Assembly (NCBI GenBank): GCA_024180945.1
Contig: JAKSGN010000041.1
Location: forward strand, 2,418,001-2,482,000
Reading direction: 5' to 3'
DNA: 64,000 nucleotides
Source of the DNA: Macrophomina tecta
Lineage: Eukaryota; Ascomycota; Dothideomycetes; Botryosphaeriales; Botryosphaeriaceae
The translations under genes were made by a program, and so were the position numbers. Shown in pieces: positions 9,968-20,827 of the stretch (position 1 is its first letter; the number at the start of each line of letters is the position of its first letter). A model generated the notes under the pieces. It worked only from the letters and a program-made list of their open reading frames with translations. It ran no database searches and was not told the DNA's origin.

Positions 9968-11757
9968 ATGACCAAGAATCCCCCCACCCTCCGCCCCAGG
10001 TTCGAGTCACAGTCCCCCATCGTCAACGACAACAGCGGCAACAACATGCAGCCTGCCTCGGCTCCCTCACCTCCCAGCTGGAAGCCTGAGCAGCGCGCCT
10101 GGCCTAGCCTCCTCGAGCCCACTCAAGGCGAGACGCTCTTCAGCTCCTCCATGTTCGCTGGCAACGTTTCCGTCCCGCCGGTGCCCCCCAAGGTCCCCGA
10201 GACTCCTCGTCCCGCCGCAGACTCGTCAAAGCCCAACGCTACCAAGACCTCCCCCTCCAGCGCCTGTCGTAGCGTCAAGCCCGAAGATTATACGCAGCCC
10301 TTCTGCGATTTTCTGACAGACAACCCGACCGTCTTCCACGCCGTGGCCGCCGTGGCGCGCGACCTCGAGGCCGCGGGCTACAAGAAGCTTTCAGAACGCG
10401 ACGTGTGGAAGCTGGACGCCGGCGGCAAGTACTTCGTCGAGCGCAACGGCTCCTCGCTGATCGCATTTGCCGTCGGCGATGAGTACGAGGCCGGCAACGG
10501 CGCCGCCATCTTGGCCGGCCACATTGACGCGCTCACCGCCAAGCTGAAGCCCATCCCGAAGCTGCGGACGAAGGCGGGGTATGAGCAGCTGGGCGTGGCG
10601 CCGTACGCGGGGGCGTTGAACAGCACGTGGTGGGATCGCGATTTGGGGATTGGCGGCAGAGTGTTGGTGAGGGAGGAGAGTGGGAAGGTGGTGAGTCGGT
10701 TGGTGAAGCTGAACTGGCCGAGTGAGTCGTTCGAATGCCCTCTTGTAGGTTGTATGCTAATGCTGGAACAGTTGCTCGCATTCCTACTCTTGCTCCGCAC
10801 TTCGGTGCTGCATCCCAGGGCCCCTTCAACAAGGAGACGCAGATGGTGCCAATCATCGGCCTGGACAACAGCGATATCCTGGGCCTGAAGAAGGAGGGGG
10901 ACGATGCTGAGTTCAAGCCCGCTCTGCTTGGCGGCGAAGGCGCCTTCACATCCACTCAGCCGGAGCGCCTGGTGAAGGCCATCTCTAAGGAGCTCGGCAT
11001 CACCGACTACAGCAGTATCATCAACTGGGAGCTCGAGCTGTTTGACACGCAGCCCGCGCAGGTGGGCGGCATCGACAAGGAGTTCATCTTCGCGGGCCGC
11101 GTGGACGATAAGCTTTGCTCGTGGGCCGCCGTCCAAGCCTTGCTTAACAGCACCTCTTCCGAGACCTCGGCCACATCTTCGTCTAGCATCGTCAAGGTAG
11201 TCGGCCTCTTTGACGACGAAGAAATCGGCAGCCTCCTCCGCCAGGGCGCCCGCGGCAACTTCCTGCCCTCCACCATCAACCGCATTGTCGACGCTTTCGC
11301 CGGCTTCCCCACGCCCTCCCTGCTCTCCCAGACCTTCGCCAACTCCTTCCTCGTCTCCTCCGACGTCATCCACGCCGTCAATCCGAACTTCTTGAACGCC
11401 TACCTCGAGAACCACTCCCCGCGTCTGAACGTCGGTCTCGTCGTCTCCGCCGACTCGAACGGCCATATGACTACCGATGCTGTCAGCACCGCGATCCTGC
11501 AGCGCATTGCCGACAAGAGCGGCCAGAAGCTGCAAGTCTTCCAGATCAGGAACGACAGCCGCAGCGGTGGCACTGTCGGCCCAATGCTCAGCTCGGCGAC
11601 GGGCATTCGTGCCATTGACGCGGGTATCCCGCAGTTGAGCATGCACAGCATTCGCGCGACGACGGGAAGCTTGGATCCGGGCCTGGGAGTGTTGATTTTC
11701 CAAGGCTTTTTGGACCACTATGAGAGTGTTGACAAAGAGTTCAGGGATACTGTTTGA
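9968..11757 (+). CDS. M18 aspartyl aminopeptidase / vacuolar aminopeptidase I type
   Basis: Zinc metallo-aminopeptidase of the M18 family (yeast Lap4/Ape1 and DNPEP relatives) that removes N-terminal residues from peptides. Two exons, 9968-10721 and 10772-11757, 579 residues. Metal-site segments are visible: AGHIDA, GRVDDK, DDEEIG, SADSNGHM and the final MHSIRA. 'LNWPIARIPTLAPHFG' spans the splice and matches the conserved IRIPxLAxHL region. The first 100 residues are Pro- and Ser-rich and longer than in cytosolic DNPEP; a propeptide of this kind could serve vacuolar delivery, but I do not see a clear Cvt-type amphipathic helix, so location is uncertain. A long antisense frame (10378-11718) is a shadow of its GC-rich codon use. 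Confidence 0.93.
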
Positions 11758-12320
11758 GCGGGGTTGAGGATAGATTCATGATATGGGGCAGCGAGTTACG
11801 GGTCTTTTCTTTTTTTTCTTTTTTTGTTTAGAAGCAACTGCTGGTTTAGAATGTCTGCGTAGATGGTGTAAAATATATGTATCATCACCGTCAGTTTTGC
11901 TTTTATCTGCATGTGAGTCTGCATAAATTCCGTGATCCGGGCTGGATTGCGAATAAGAGGAAGCTGTCTCTCATTCATTATATTCAGTGGATGCTATCGC
12001 GAGAAATGAGAGGATCCTGATTGGATAGTTTAGTGATGCTGTAGACTTTCCTCAGCAACTATTCTTTGCGCACACAATAAGTTCATACGCGGAGCAATAC
12101 CAAAGCAGCTGTTTTTCAGCAACAGATTCCCTACAGGACCTATTATTCAACTTTGTAGGCGCATGACAAGAGAGGCGGCAATGAACAACATCTCAGGCGG
12201 TAAGTCGCGGCAGAACTTTTCGATCAACGCAGCTCGTGCGACAACTTTCTGGCCGCCGACGCCTCGATCACCAAACACAACACCCGACGCAATTGCGCCC
12301 TCCACCCACATCCTCTCGCA
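11758..12320. other. intergenic between aminopeptidase and mitochondrial-protein genes
   Basis: T-rich run at 11804-11826 in the 3' region of the aminopeptidase gene. AT-rich to about 12170, then GC-rich promoter for the next gene. No gene recognised. Confidence 0.6.
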
Positions 12321-13705
12321 ATGAGTTTAACAGCGCGAAGCTGCCGCGCCGCGCTGCGGCAAACAGGCCGCCATAACTTATCGACCAGCGCTGTCCGCCG
12401 ACGTCACAGTACGTCCCCCCCATCCATCTCTCCTCTTCTCTCTCCCGCACCGTTCGGGCCTCTGGAAATGTCTATCCCTCCCCATTCGCCAGAAGCCCCG
12501 GGGCAGCAACAATCCAAGCCCAAACCAAGAGGTGGACTGAACGAGCTGACACATGACCACCCATTCGGCACAGCCCTCCCGACCTTCGAGCCCTCCTCCA
12601 GCCCGGAGCTCACCGCGCTCCTCGACACGGCGCGCGCGCGCCTAATGGTCCCCGCGCACCTCAACCTCGCGCAGCAGCACCTCGTCTACCGCGACGCGCA
12701 CCGCGCGCGCCTCGACCCGGCCACGAACCCGGAGCCCTACTACTCGACCGTGGCGGGCGCCGACGTCGCGCTCGAGCACCTCGACCGCCAGCGCGACATC
12801 CCGGCGCGCTGGAGCGTCTTCAGCCGCGCGCTCGCGCTCGCCGAGACGCGGGCGGACTGGGAGAACGTCGGGAGGCTGTTGGAGGGACTGAGGGATGCCG
12901 GGGTCGTGTTGAAGGACACGTGGGTGCAGAAGTTTGTGCGGGAGGCCGGCGCGAAGGGGCAGGTGCATGTCGTGTTGAGGGCACTCCAGCGCGCGGAGAG
13001 GACGGGCGTGAGGTTGAGAAGTGCGGATGTGGTGGAGAGGGTCATGTGGGAGGTGAGGGGCGTGGCGGCGAGGAGCGGGTGGGGCGAGGCGGAGACGGAT
13101 AGGGCGGTCGTGTTGGCGGAGCAGGTGGTCGAATTGATGGAGAGGGAGGAGCATTGTGGTGGCAGGAGGGTGGAGAAGGGCGATTTGAGGACGTTGCCGT
13201 TCGTTATCGCGACGCCGTTGGAGTTGGCGGCTGTGCAAGCGGTGAGACATAGGGAGGGGAGGGATGAGGAGGGGGTGGTGAAGGCGTATGCGGAGAGGTT
13301 GTGCGTGAACTTCGGACATTATGGGACGCAGGTACGTGTTTTCCTCTTACGGCCTTTCTCAAAGGAGTTTCTGCTTACATGGTGTCACTGATGTAGGAGC
13401 CCGCTACATCCTCGGACGATGCTTCCAGTTCCAAGCCCCTCAACCGCTACCAGCGCTTTGCCCAAGCCACGCACAAGCTTCGCCGCCTCGTGCCTGTCTG
13501 GCATGGCCTGACGCTGGCCCAACGCGTGCTTGGCGACAGCATGCCCCTGGGAACGGTCGACACATACCGCAAGATAGGCGAGCTACGCGAAGAGATCCAG
13601 CGCGCTACCGACACCATGCAGGCAAATCTGCGGGAGGGCCAGAGCGTCGATAACCACGCTGATTATCAGGCTTGGGCGGCGGTGAAGGCTGAATATGAAG
13701 CTTGA
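12321..13705 (+). CDS. predicted mitochondrial protein, helical-repeat (PPR-like) type
   Basis: 439-residue protein in two exons (12321-13331 and 13397-13705). The N-terminus MSLTARSCRAALRQTGRHNL is Arg- and Ser-rich without acids, as in a mitochondrial presequence. Residues about 90-300 are mainly helical, with paired helices such as 'RADWENVGRLLEGLRDAGV' and 'GQVHVVLRALQRAERTGV' that recall PPR/TPR repeats. A second conserved-looking part (residues 350-400) contains 'RYQRFAQATHKLRRLVPVWHGLTLAQRVLG'. I do not recognise a named family; many Pezizomycotina carry hypothetical mitochondrial proteins of this type. Codon use in 12600-13300 is very GC-rich, which produces long antisense frames. Role in mitochondrial gene expression is a guess. 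Confidence 0.7.
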
Positions 13706-14168
13706 GTGGCGGCGAATGCTCAGTGATTCTCTTGAGGTCATGGATAGCTGGGTCATGTAAGAGAAAGAAAGAGGGGGAGGGAGGGGAAGGGAGTAATGTG
13801 TTCGCATTGCGACGATTAGCAACCCTCAGCTGTCAGTCTTCCAGTTGTGAGACATTGTAAAAAATTATGATCATTGAGATACATCGGAAATAAGAGGGTT
13901 TCTTCATTCAACTTCTGGTCTCCGAGCTATGAGGCCTATCTTCTGTGTTAAGTCCAATGCCACTGGAATCAAATCCATGCAAGGAATGCGACCTCCCAGA
14001 CCTAAGTCATCCAATCATGCAAACGCCTATGCTGGGTCTAGTCTTGCAAGTGTATCCATCCCACCCAACCATGTCATACCAAGTAAAGAGTTCGCCGGGT
14101 ATCGAACACAAGAATTCATCTAACCATCTCTCACTGCTCAAATACGCTCATAAGAAAGAATGATATCT
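13706..14168. other. convergent intergenic region
   Basis: 3' ends of two genes face each other here. Purine-rich stretch at 13762-13796 (AGAAAG and GGGAGG runs). No gene recognised. Confidence 0.6.
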
Positions 14169-16766
14169 TCAAAACTTCCTTTTCTTGGAAGCACTCGTCG
14201 TCGAGAACTCGCCACGTCTCGATACTGGAGACGGTGCCATCCTTTCCCTCCGTTCGAAAGCAGTCTCTTTGTCGGACCCGTCGGAAGCTGAGTCTTCGGG
14301 CGAAACACGGCCAGCACTGCCAGCTGCAATGGGCGTGGGCGTATAGCTGCTCCTGTTGTGTCTCGCCAAAAATTCGGTCACGCTCTTGCGATGCTGCCGG
14401 GCCGTTGCATCCAAGTTACGAGCACAAGGTATCCGGAGAAGATCGGAGCGCAATTTTGGCCTGGCGAGGGCGATGGTGTGGAGATCTGCATCAGAGCAGA
14501 TGGCCTCGGGAGGCATATTGCTAAGCCGAGAAAGCTGCGTGCGGAAGGCTTTGAGAGCGTTGAAGAATGGACGGTCTGAGGATGAGAGCTCAGCAAGTGG
14601 TTGTGCCATAATGGGGCTGAAGCTGCCGCTGGTGAGGGTTGAGAGGTTGGCAAGAGGCGATTTTCGTTGAGTAGCAGCATGAGCTTCGGCCGCCTTGCGG
14701 CGTATCATGATCAGAAAATCGCGCTCGCTCATAGTCTTGAGGCTGTAATCCTCAATGGTCCGAAGTTTGGTTTCTGAGACCTCTCTGCCCGTAACGACGA
14801 GCGTGGTCTCGCTGTCTGCTTTCATTAATACATCTGCCCCACATTTCCTTGCAACTTCCTGTGCGTTGGTCCGCCCTTCAATGTCTAGAATACCTGTGAA
14901 CAGAACACGCTCACGCGTAAGCACCTTTTCTGCACCTGGCGGAAGACTATCTGGGGAGATGTAAAGGTCTTCGTCATCGGACATCTCGTTCTCGGACGCT
15001 TCATCCTCGGAAGGCTCATTGCCTTGGACTACCTCCGCCTTGGTCACAGCCTTCTCAGCATCTTTGATTACAGATAGCCATGCTGGCCCATACTGCGCAG
15101 CTGACCAACTACCAACGCCTCTTATCGTTTTTAGCTCCTCAAGAGAGGAAGGGCGTTGCTTCGCGAGGTCGGTGAGAACGCCGTTGTTGGCAATTCTGTG
15201 CAATTCCCAAGTTGGTGTCTTCCGCTCCGCTGCGATTTCTCTGCGTTTCTCGCGAAGAGCATCGTAAAGGCGCTGAGTAGAATCGTCAAGGCTGGCACCA
15301 GTTGTGCTACGTGATCCGCGCGGCTTTTTCGGACCGGTCTCTGTGATGATAGGGTCGTCCAGGATAACATCGTCAGGGATTTCTTGTTCTTCGTCTGGCA
15401 TTGAACCCGCCGTCGGGAGGGCTTTGATGGTAGCAAGCATTGTCTCTCCAAAATTGCGGATGCCTTGTTCTCCCAATCCCTTGATTGCCTTTAACTCGTC
15501 CGCTGTCTGGGGCCGAGCTAATGCAACCCGCTTGAGGACTTGATTAGTCGCAAGGTGAGATGGTTTCATTCCTTTTTCGCTCGCAAGGTCTGCCCGTTTA
15601 ACGGTAAGTGCGTCGTACAGAAGGAGACAGGAGCCATGCAATTCTGCCCTAGGGTCGCCTGCGCTGGTTTTCCCTGTCTTTGCATCCATCTTCGCCTTCG
15701 CTTCATCTGAGGGGTCAGTGTCCTCGACGTCTTTGTCTTCGGGTATGCCAATTATTGGTTGGCGGAGCTCCGCAAATTCAGGTCTTGGTGGTGTTGGCTT
15801 CAGAAGCTTCCGCTGTTCGTTCATAACGTGGAATAGCATGAATCCAGCGTACGCGTCGGCCGCTGCATAATCTATCTGCTCCTGCGTGAGAGGCTTGTGC
15901 CAGTCGCTGGTTCTGACTGCGCCTTTCTTCAAAGGAAGGCCAAGCTTCTCTTCAACTTGTATTTCCATCTTTTTGGAGGTCTTGAGGACATAGCCGCTAG
16001 CATTGCGTCGATTTGCTAATAAATTATAAAGATGGCTGACTTCGAATAGGCCCTTGGGCTTGAGATGCAGCCAATCGCGCAGCTTTGTGCCATCTGCCTG
16101 GTCGATGTGGACGCCAGTCTTCAGAATGTCGGCCGATTCGATAATCCGCTTTAAGGACGGAGGGACAATCTGTGCTGCCGTCTTTCCTTCATGCCGTGCG
16201 AGGTGGAATATGGCGATTCTATCTTGGCAAGCAAGCTGAAGCACGGAAGCATTCTTCTTGACGTCGTCAGACGGGTATGGATACCATTCCATATCTAGTC
16301 CTACGACAGGCTCGTTTAGAAATCCTTGGGCCACTCTCTCAGAGTCCTCGAATGTGTAGCAATAATGGACTTTGACGTCTTCACCCTGCGGGCCACAGTA
16401 GATTTTGTGAGACCAGTGGCTAGGAGGGATTGCCTTCGGAATCTCGTCGGGCGCCACCGGAGGAGGCAATGGTTTCCGCTTGTACGAGAGCACGACCGGG
16501 GGTTCTGGCTCTTCGTCGGCTTCTGTCTTCGCATCGTCTATGTCCTCATCTTCCTTGGAGGAATTGTCTTCGCCATTTCCAGGGCTCTTCGTCTGGGATG
16601 ACTCCGGGGATTCTATGGAGAAGCCATTCAGTTCACCGTAGAACTCGGAGCCGAAGGAATCTCCTGGCTTCAACCGAGGCGCAGGTTGCGTTGACAGATC
16701 TGCCTCAGTCTTCGGGGCGCCATTGGCAGGTGAGCCAGGCTCGCGGTGTCCATCAGCGATGTCCAT
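14169..16766 (-). CDS. DEDDy 3'-5' exonuclease with three HRDC domains and a BRCT domain
   Basis: 865-residue intronless protein from the ATG at 16766; the frame stays open upstream to an ATG at 17114, but that stretch is Pro- and Ser-rich and reads like leader. Exonuclease core at about 130-320, WRN/RNase-D-like: Exo I VVGLDMEW (Asp158, Glu160), Exo II around 215-234 (TGVHIDQADGTKLRDWL), Exo III YAAADAYA (Tyr300, Asp304). HRDC domains follow at about 375-450 and 495-570 (each ends in a 'KxIxGxG' hairpin), a BRCT-like domain at 615-690 (ERVLFTGILDIEGR), and a third HRDC-like domain at 727-803. There is no RecQ helicase domain. It is likely nuclear and may act in DNA repair or RNA 3' processing; the HRDC pair also recalls Rrp6, but domain order differs. 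Confidence 0.85.
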   Translation of the reverse strand: MDIADGHREPGSPANGAPKTEADLSTQPAPRLKPGDSFGSEFYGELNGFSIESPESSQTKSPGNGEDNSSKEDEDIDDAKTEADEEPEPPVVLSYKRKPLPPPVAPDEIPKAIPPSHWSHKIYCGPQGEDVKVHYCYTFEDSERVAQGFLNEPVVGLDMEWYPYPSDDVKKNASVLQLACQDRIAIFHLARHEGKTAAQIVPPSLKRIIESADILKTGVHIDQADGTKLRDWLHLKPKGLFEVSHLYNLLANRRNASGYVLKTSKKMEIQVEEKLGLPLKKGAVRTSDWHKPLTQEQIDYAAADAYAGFMLFHVMNEQRKLLKPTPPRPEFAELRQPIIGIPEDKDVEDTDPSDEAKAKMDAKTGKTSAGDPRAELHGSCLLLYDALTVKRADLASEKGMKPSHLATNQVLKRVALARPQTADELKAIKGLGEQGIRNFGETMLATIKALPTAGSMPDEEQEIPDDVILDDPIITETGPKKPRGSRSTTGASLDDSTQRLYDALREKRREIAAERKTPTWELHRIANNGVLTDLAKQRPSSLEELKTIRGVGSWSAAQYGPAWLSVIKDAEKAVTKAEVVQGNEPSEDEASENEMSDDEDLYISPDSLPPGAEKVLTRERVLFTGILDIEGRTNAQEVARKCGADVLMKADSETTLVVTGREVSETKLRTIEDYSLKTMSERDFLIMIRRKAAEAHAATQRKSPLANLSTLTSGSFSPIMAQPLAELSSSDRPFFNALKAFRTQLSRLSNMPPEAICSDADLHTIALARPKLRSDLLRIPCARNLDATARQHRKSVTEFLARHNRSSYTPTPIAAGSAGRVSPEDSASDGSDKETAFERRERMAPSPVSRRGEFSTTSASKKRKF

Positions 16767-17601
16767 AGCGTCAGCAAGACTGACGGAAGCGAAGCAGGCC
16801 CGCGGTGTTGGTGTGTGGCCAAGGTCGCGGAGTGAAAGTCTGGCGGCAGGAGAGGTGGAGGGTCGGGGCAGTGGTTGGTGGAACGGCAACGGAGACGGGA
16901 AGTAGACTCGCAGGACTCTGGCCGCTAGAGTGAGGCCATGGCGAGCAGTGCCGGGCATTTCTATGACTGGAGAAAGGCCGGGCGGGCCATTGCGGGGTGC
17001 TGGTGTGCTGGCGTCGGAAGACGGGGTGGGCAAGGCTGCAGCAGCACTCGAGAGGAGGATCCCGTCGCGTCTCGGCCGCGAGACACAGGCGCGCGCGGCC
17101 ACGTGCAGCTCCACCCCGGGCCAATTACCAATGCGGTCGTCAAGCTAACCTCTTGACTCTGCTTCCAGCCGCATTCCGAACGCTCCCGAGGGCGCGAAGG
17201 AGCAGCGGATCGCGGAGAGAAAGTCGTTGCCGCACATCTCTGGACCAAAAGAGCTCGAGCACACGATGGCTGCTTGGTGCTTGGCAGCGCAGCCAAACAG
17301 ATCGCTTCTACTTCCTTCTGGCTTGTCGAATTCGTTCAGCTGCAGCTCCTCTCATTTATTGAATGCCGCGGTGGAAACAGGGTTGCATTGCCGTCGTAGA
17401 AGACGCAGCACGGCAACGGCCAACCGCCACTGGTGGCCGTGGAACAAGACCGAAGCGCGCGGGGCGTTGGGCGACCCCTGCTCAAGCTCCCCGCCCATCG
17501 CCGGCCCGTCTGTCACCTTACATCTTCCCGTTGCCTCTCTCCCTTCTCCCCAGAACTCGCAGCCTCCGCCGTCTCGAAGCCCGAACCCATAGCATGCAAC
17601 C
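16767..17601. other. divergent promoter region
   Basis: Shared upstream region of the minus-strand exonuclease gene and the plus-strand conserved gene at 17602. The minus frame stays open through 17114, so part may be coding if the upstream ATG is used. Pyrimidine-rich leader at 17500-17560. No separate gene recognised. Confidence 0.55.
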
Positions 17602-19218
17602 ATGATGGACGACCCTAAATCCCCCAAAGACGCAAATGCCATAACCAACGACCACAAGGCCCAACGCTCCGGCGACGACAATACAAATCCATTTATATCC
17701 TTCCGTCGCTATGCCGACGACCAGATCAACTCACTCATGACTTCTGTCATGGGACTCCCTTCCGCCCTCGCTAGAGAACACGAACGCTGGCACGCCGCTC
17801 GCCGAAACGACGAGAACATTGCCGGAAGTGGCAGGCAAGAGGTCTGGGTCAAGCGATGGTCAAACGACAACTGGGACGCAGCCGTGGGCGATGAAAAGAA
17901 GGAGGACGACCCCTCGAAGTGGGTCAAGATTTGGAAGCCGGATGGCCAGGAGGTCAAGCCCGAGGTCAGGGAGGATGAGGATGGCGGCAAGACCTGGCAC
18001 TGGAGCGCGTCTTGGTCGTGGCCACCAAGGAACAACGACAAGCCGGAGGAAGCTGTGGAGGACGTCCATCAACGGAACCTGCAAGAAGCGAGGGAAAATG
18101 CGGAGAAGGAGCTGCAGGAGTTGTCAAACATGTTCAAAGGCTGGTTCGGCGCGGATGAAAAAGAGGATGGACAACATTCAGACAGAGGCCAGAACCTGTT
18201 TGACTGGATTTGGCCTGGCGACGATATGTCAGCAGAGAAGCGGGCGGGTTTACGGCGCGACATGGAAGATCGCATCAAGAGATTCGAGGATGAATTCTTC
18301 AACGTCCGCGATAGCTTCTCCGGATTTGGTCGCGGTCCATGGAGCCACCTGCGGGAGTCCGACGAGGCACGAGAAGGCAGCCGCATACTCCAAATCCTGG
18401 ATGACGTCCATTCCACGGGAAATGCATTCGGAATTCCCATGATGCGTGGACTGGGCCATCCACTGTCTTATTTCTTGGACTACTCAAACCCTCGCACCCG
18501 CTGGCTACTCGCGCACCCATACTCTCCCGCTATCCTTGAAGCAGAAGCTGCCAACAGAGGTGCTGCGGCACCGAGGTACGCCGATGCGTTTGAAGATCTC
18601 ATGCGTGCCGAAAGAGGTTTGCTAAATAGAGACAACGGCTGGGAACGCACTCTGTTACCGCGGAGCTATCGTCTCCTCTCAAGCGTCTTCTCCCGCAATG
18701 CTGGAACCGAAGAGTTCTGGCAAAATGTAGAGCATGGCGGTGAATGGTATGTTCCGGAGAAGGAGGGTGATCCGCCATCCCTGAACGGCCAAAGACAGCT
18801 CCAGCCACCATCCGAGACTGCGGAACTAGCGAAGAAGGAGCAAGAGGCGCGCGACCACATGTACGAGCGCTTTTTGGGAACACACACCGCCGATCCAAAG
18901 ACCGAGCTTGATATGTACGAGCGTTTCCTCGGCGATTCGTCGTCACACCACCAGGCGCCCTCATCAAGTCCGGGTAGCAGGCCCTCGCCTTCGGAGATAG
19001 ACGTCTCCGCCTCACCAATTCTGTCTACTATTACCACAACGGAGCGTAATGTTGCGGCAGATGGCACTGTCACCACTAAAGTCACTTTGAAAAAGCGTTT
19101 CGCCGACGGGCGTGAAGAGACCTCAGAAACGGTCAACACCACGCGCGGAGACGCAAACGCGTCGCCGGAAGCAAATGGCCCAAATAAGAAGACCGGGGGC
19201 TGGTTCTGGTCAAGTTGA
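17602..19218 (+). CDS. conserved fungal hypothetical protein, Trp-rich and acidic
   Basis: Intronless 538-residue protein starting MMDDPKSPKD. I do not recognise a named family. Residues 60-160 are rich in Trp and charged residues ('QEVWVKRWSNDNWDAA', 'GKTWHWSASWSWPPRNND'), and 155-190 is a short predicted helix rich in Glu. 'GFGRGPWSHLRESDEA' and 'SYFLDYSNPRTRWLLAHPYS' look like conserved anchors. Two MYERFLG heptads occur 24 residues apart before a Ser- and Pro-rich linker. The C-terminus 'ADGTVTTKVTLKKRFADG' forms a beta-hairpin-like motif seen in proteins that bind other proteins through a small beta domain. It is soluble, with no signal peptide or membrane segment. The convergent layout gives no functional clue. 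Confidence 0.8.
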   Translation: MMDDPKSPKDANAITNDHKAQRSGDDNTNPFISFRRYADDQINSLMTSVMGLPSALAREHERWHAARRNDENIAGSGRQEVWVKRWSNDNWDAAVGDEKKEDDPSKWVKIWKPDGQEVKPEVREDEDGGKTWHWSASWSWPPRNNDKPEEAVEDVHQRNLQEARENAEKELQELSNMFKGWFGADEKEDGQHSDRGQNLFDWIWPGDDMSAEKRAGLRRDMEDRIKRFEDEFFNVRDSFSGFGRGPWSHLRESDEAREGSRILQILDDVHSTGNAFGIPMMRGLGHPLSYFLDYSNPRTRWLLAHPYSPAILEAEAANRGAAAPRYADAFEDLMRAERGLLNRDNGWERTLLPRSYRLLSSVFSRNAGTEEFWQNVEHGGEWYVPEKEGDPPSLNGQRQLQPPSETAELAKKEQEARDHMYERFLGTHTADPKTELDMYERFLGDSSSHHQAPSSSPGSRPSPSEIDVSASPILSTITTTERNVAADGTVTTKVTLKKRFADGREETSETVNTTRGDANASPEANGPNKKTGGWFWSS

Positions 19219-20737
19219 GATGTTGGCCTCCGTATCCGTACATTTAGGGTAAGGCAAGGCGCTTGGAAGGTTCATTTGTTCGCAGGCGCAGCATAGGGTT
19301 ATACCACTCTCCATACAATTGGATAGTTTTCCTATTTTGTCATATCTCAACTCAGCTTTGTCATCAGCATCCCGCTCGTTTATAGAACATTCTACTGTTG
19401 CTCCTACCGCACGTAGGTCATATAAGCGGCAGAATAATTCAAGCCGGTATCTGTGTGAAGTTCAAGCAGTCGTCCGGACGTAAATGTTCCGGTTTGTGCA
19501 CGACATGTCCGGACAGCTGCCTCAACTGCCCTTATGTATCAGATGTCCAAGGGAATGAGGAAAACTGCACTAGCCTGCTTTCCTTCCGCCGTCCTGATCT
19601 CCGCAGGCCTTCCAGAGGCCCCAAGCCATCCTAATGACCTTTGCTTGATTACAACGGATAACTCTGTTACAAGCCTCCAAATCATCGTCGTACGCACGTT
19701 TGTTGCACCACAGTATCAGAGACAAAGCCTCTCAGTAAGATCTCCCGCTCAGTAATGTGCCAGTTCTTCTGCGGTAGCGAACTAGCCAGTCATCCAGCCA
19801 AAAGTTGACCGTTACGCACGTTCGGTGCATCTGATGATACCTCCCCCTCTCCATACCTACGCCCAAGCCCTAACAAACCACCACCACCACCACCACGGCC
19901 AAGGCCCCCGTCTCCCAATCCTCCAGTAAACCACGCCTCGCAGTCCTCACGTCTCGCGAAGCGCGCACACCCGGGACCTCACTATCCAGTCGCCTCACCG
20001 ACGAGGCCAACGCCGTTAACTAGTCGCGCCGGCTGCGGAACAATCCTCGAGGCACGGGACGACTTGGATGCGGGATAGATTTACATTGCGGACGGGCGAG
20101 CGGCAGAGCAGAAGATGGGACCAGAGATGCGCATGAACGGTTCGGAAATGTTTTTCTGGGGAGTGGTATAAGGAAGGGGAATGTTTTTGTAGTGGTTAAG
20201 TACTGCGGATGTAAGGAACTACAGGGCGCTAGGGAGGAGAAGGAGGACGAGTCGGTCGTTCCTGAATGACAGCGGGGGCGCGGAAGGGGGCTGCGGCGCG
20301 TGAGAGGAATCCCATGGTGAGGCGGCGTGGCGGATGAGTGCCTGTCTGCTTCAGGGATATCGAAATCGTCGGGTGAAGGGTTCGCGTGGTGCGAGGCGGG
20401 CTCGTCTATTCTTTTCTACAAAAAGGCCGGCAAGAAGCAGCTAGAAAGCTAGTGCAGAGGCGGCGTTGAACGAGAGCCTACCTTTGGCGAAACTGTATCA
20501 TTACGGGCTCGGGAACGGCCGTTTGCCCGCGTAAACGATGGAGGGGGACAGTAGATCAGCATCTCGGCAATGAATGGAGGCTCACATTTTCCCGAGAGCG
20601 GTTGCGCCTTCCTTAGATGTCTCCGAGAGTACTACGGCGCCTAAACTACGGTTGGGGAGCGGCGTCACTTAAGTATTGGAATCTCGGTCCGAGAGCCGGG
20701 GATCTCACTTCCCTAGGTTCCGCGGCAGACCCTCGCG
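19219..20737. other. gene-poor region left of the transposon
   Basis: About 1.5 kb without a supported gene. An (ACC)n tract lies at 19877-19895. The stretch 19900-20600 has coding-like composition in pieces but stops in all frames and may be a decayed gene. A Cys-rich frame at 19398-19634 has no ATG. The region ends at the TA target site of the Tc1/mariner insertion. Confidence 0.5.
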
Positions 20738-20739
20738 TA

Positions 20740-20769
20740 CCGCACCCGTGCAAAAGTCAGGGCGCACGG
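20740..20769 (+). repeat. left terminal inverted repeat of Tc1/mariner element
   Basis: 30 bases beginning CCGCACCCGTGC and ending GGGCGCACGG, exact reverse complement of 22021-22050. Confidence 0.95.
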
Positions 20770-20827
20770 ACGTGCACGAGTCAAAACAACAACGTACCCT
20801 CTTCATCCCTTGCCTCATTACACCACC

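Noticed and set aside
10378..11718. 446-codon minus-strand open frame
   Set aside because: Lies antisense to the M18 aminopeptidase, which has clear catalytic motifs and introns; its composition is a mirror of GC-rich codons.
12642..13319. 225-codon minus-strand frame rich in His, Pro and Arg
   Set aside because: Shadow of the GC-rich mitochondrial-protein gene.
14169..17114. Longer exonuclease start at 17114 (981 residues)
   Set aside because: The added 116 residues are Pro/Ser-rich without conservation signs; the ATG at 16766 starts the acidic N-terminus. Not excluded.
19398..19634. Cys-rich 78-codon frame that could be a small secreted protein
   Set aside because: Begins with TTG, has no in-frame ATG and no signal peptide.
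19680..19850. Near-repeat of 'TACGCACGTT' words at 19693 and 19813
   Set aside because: Match is short and imperfect; likely chance.
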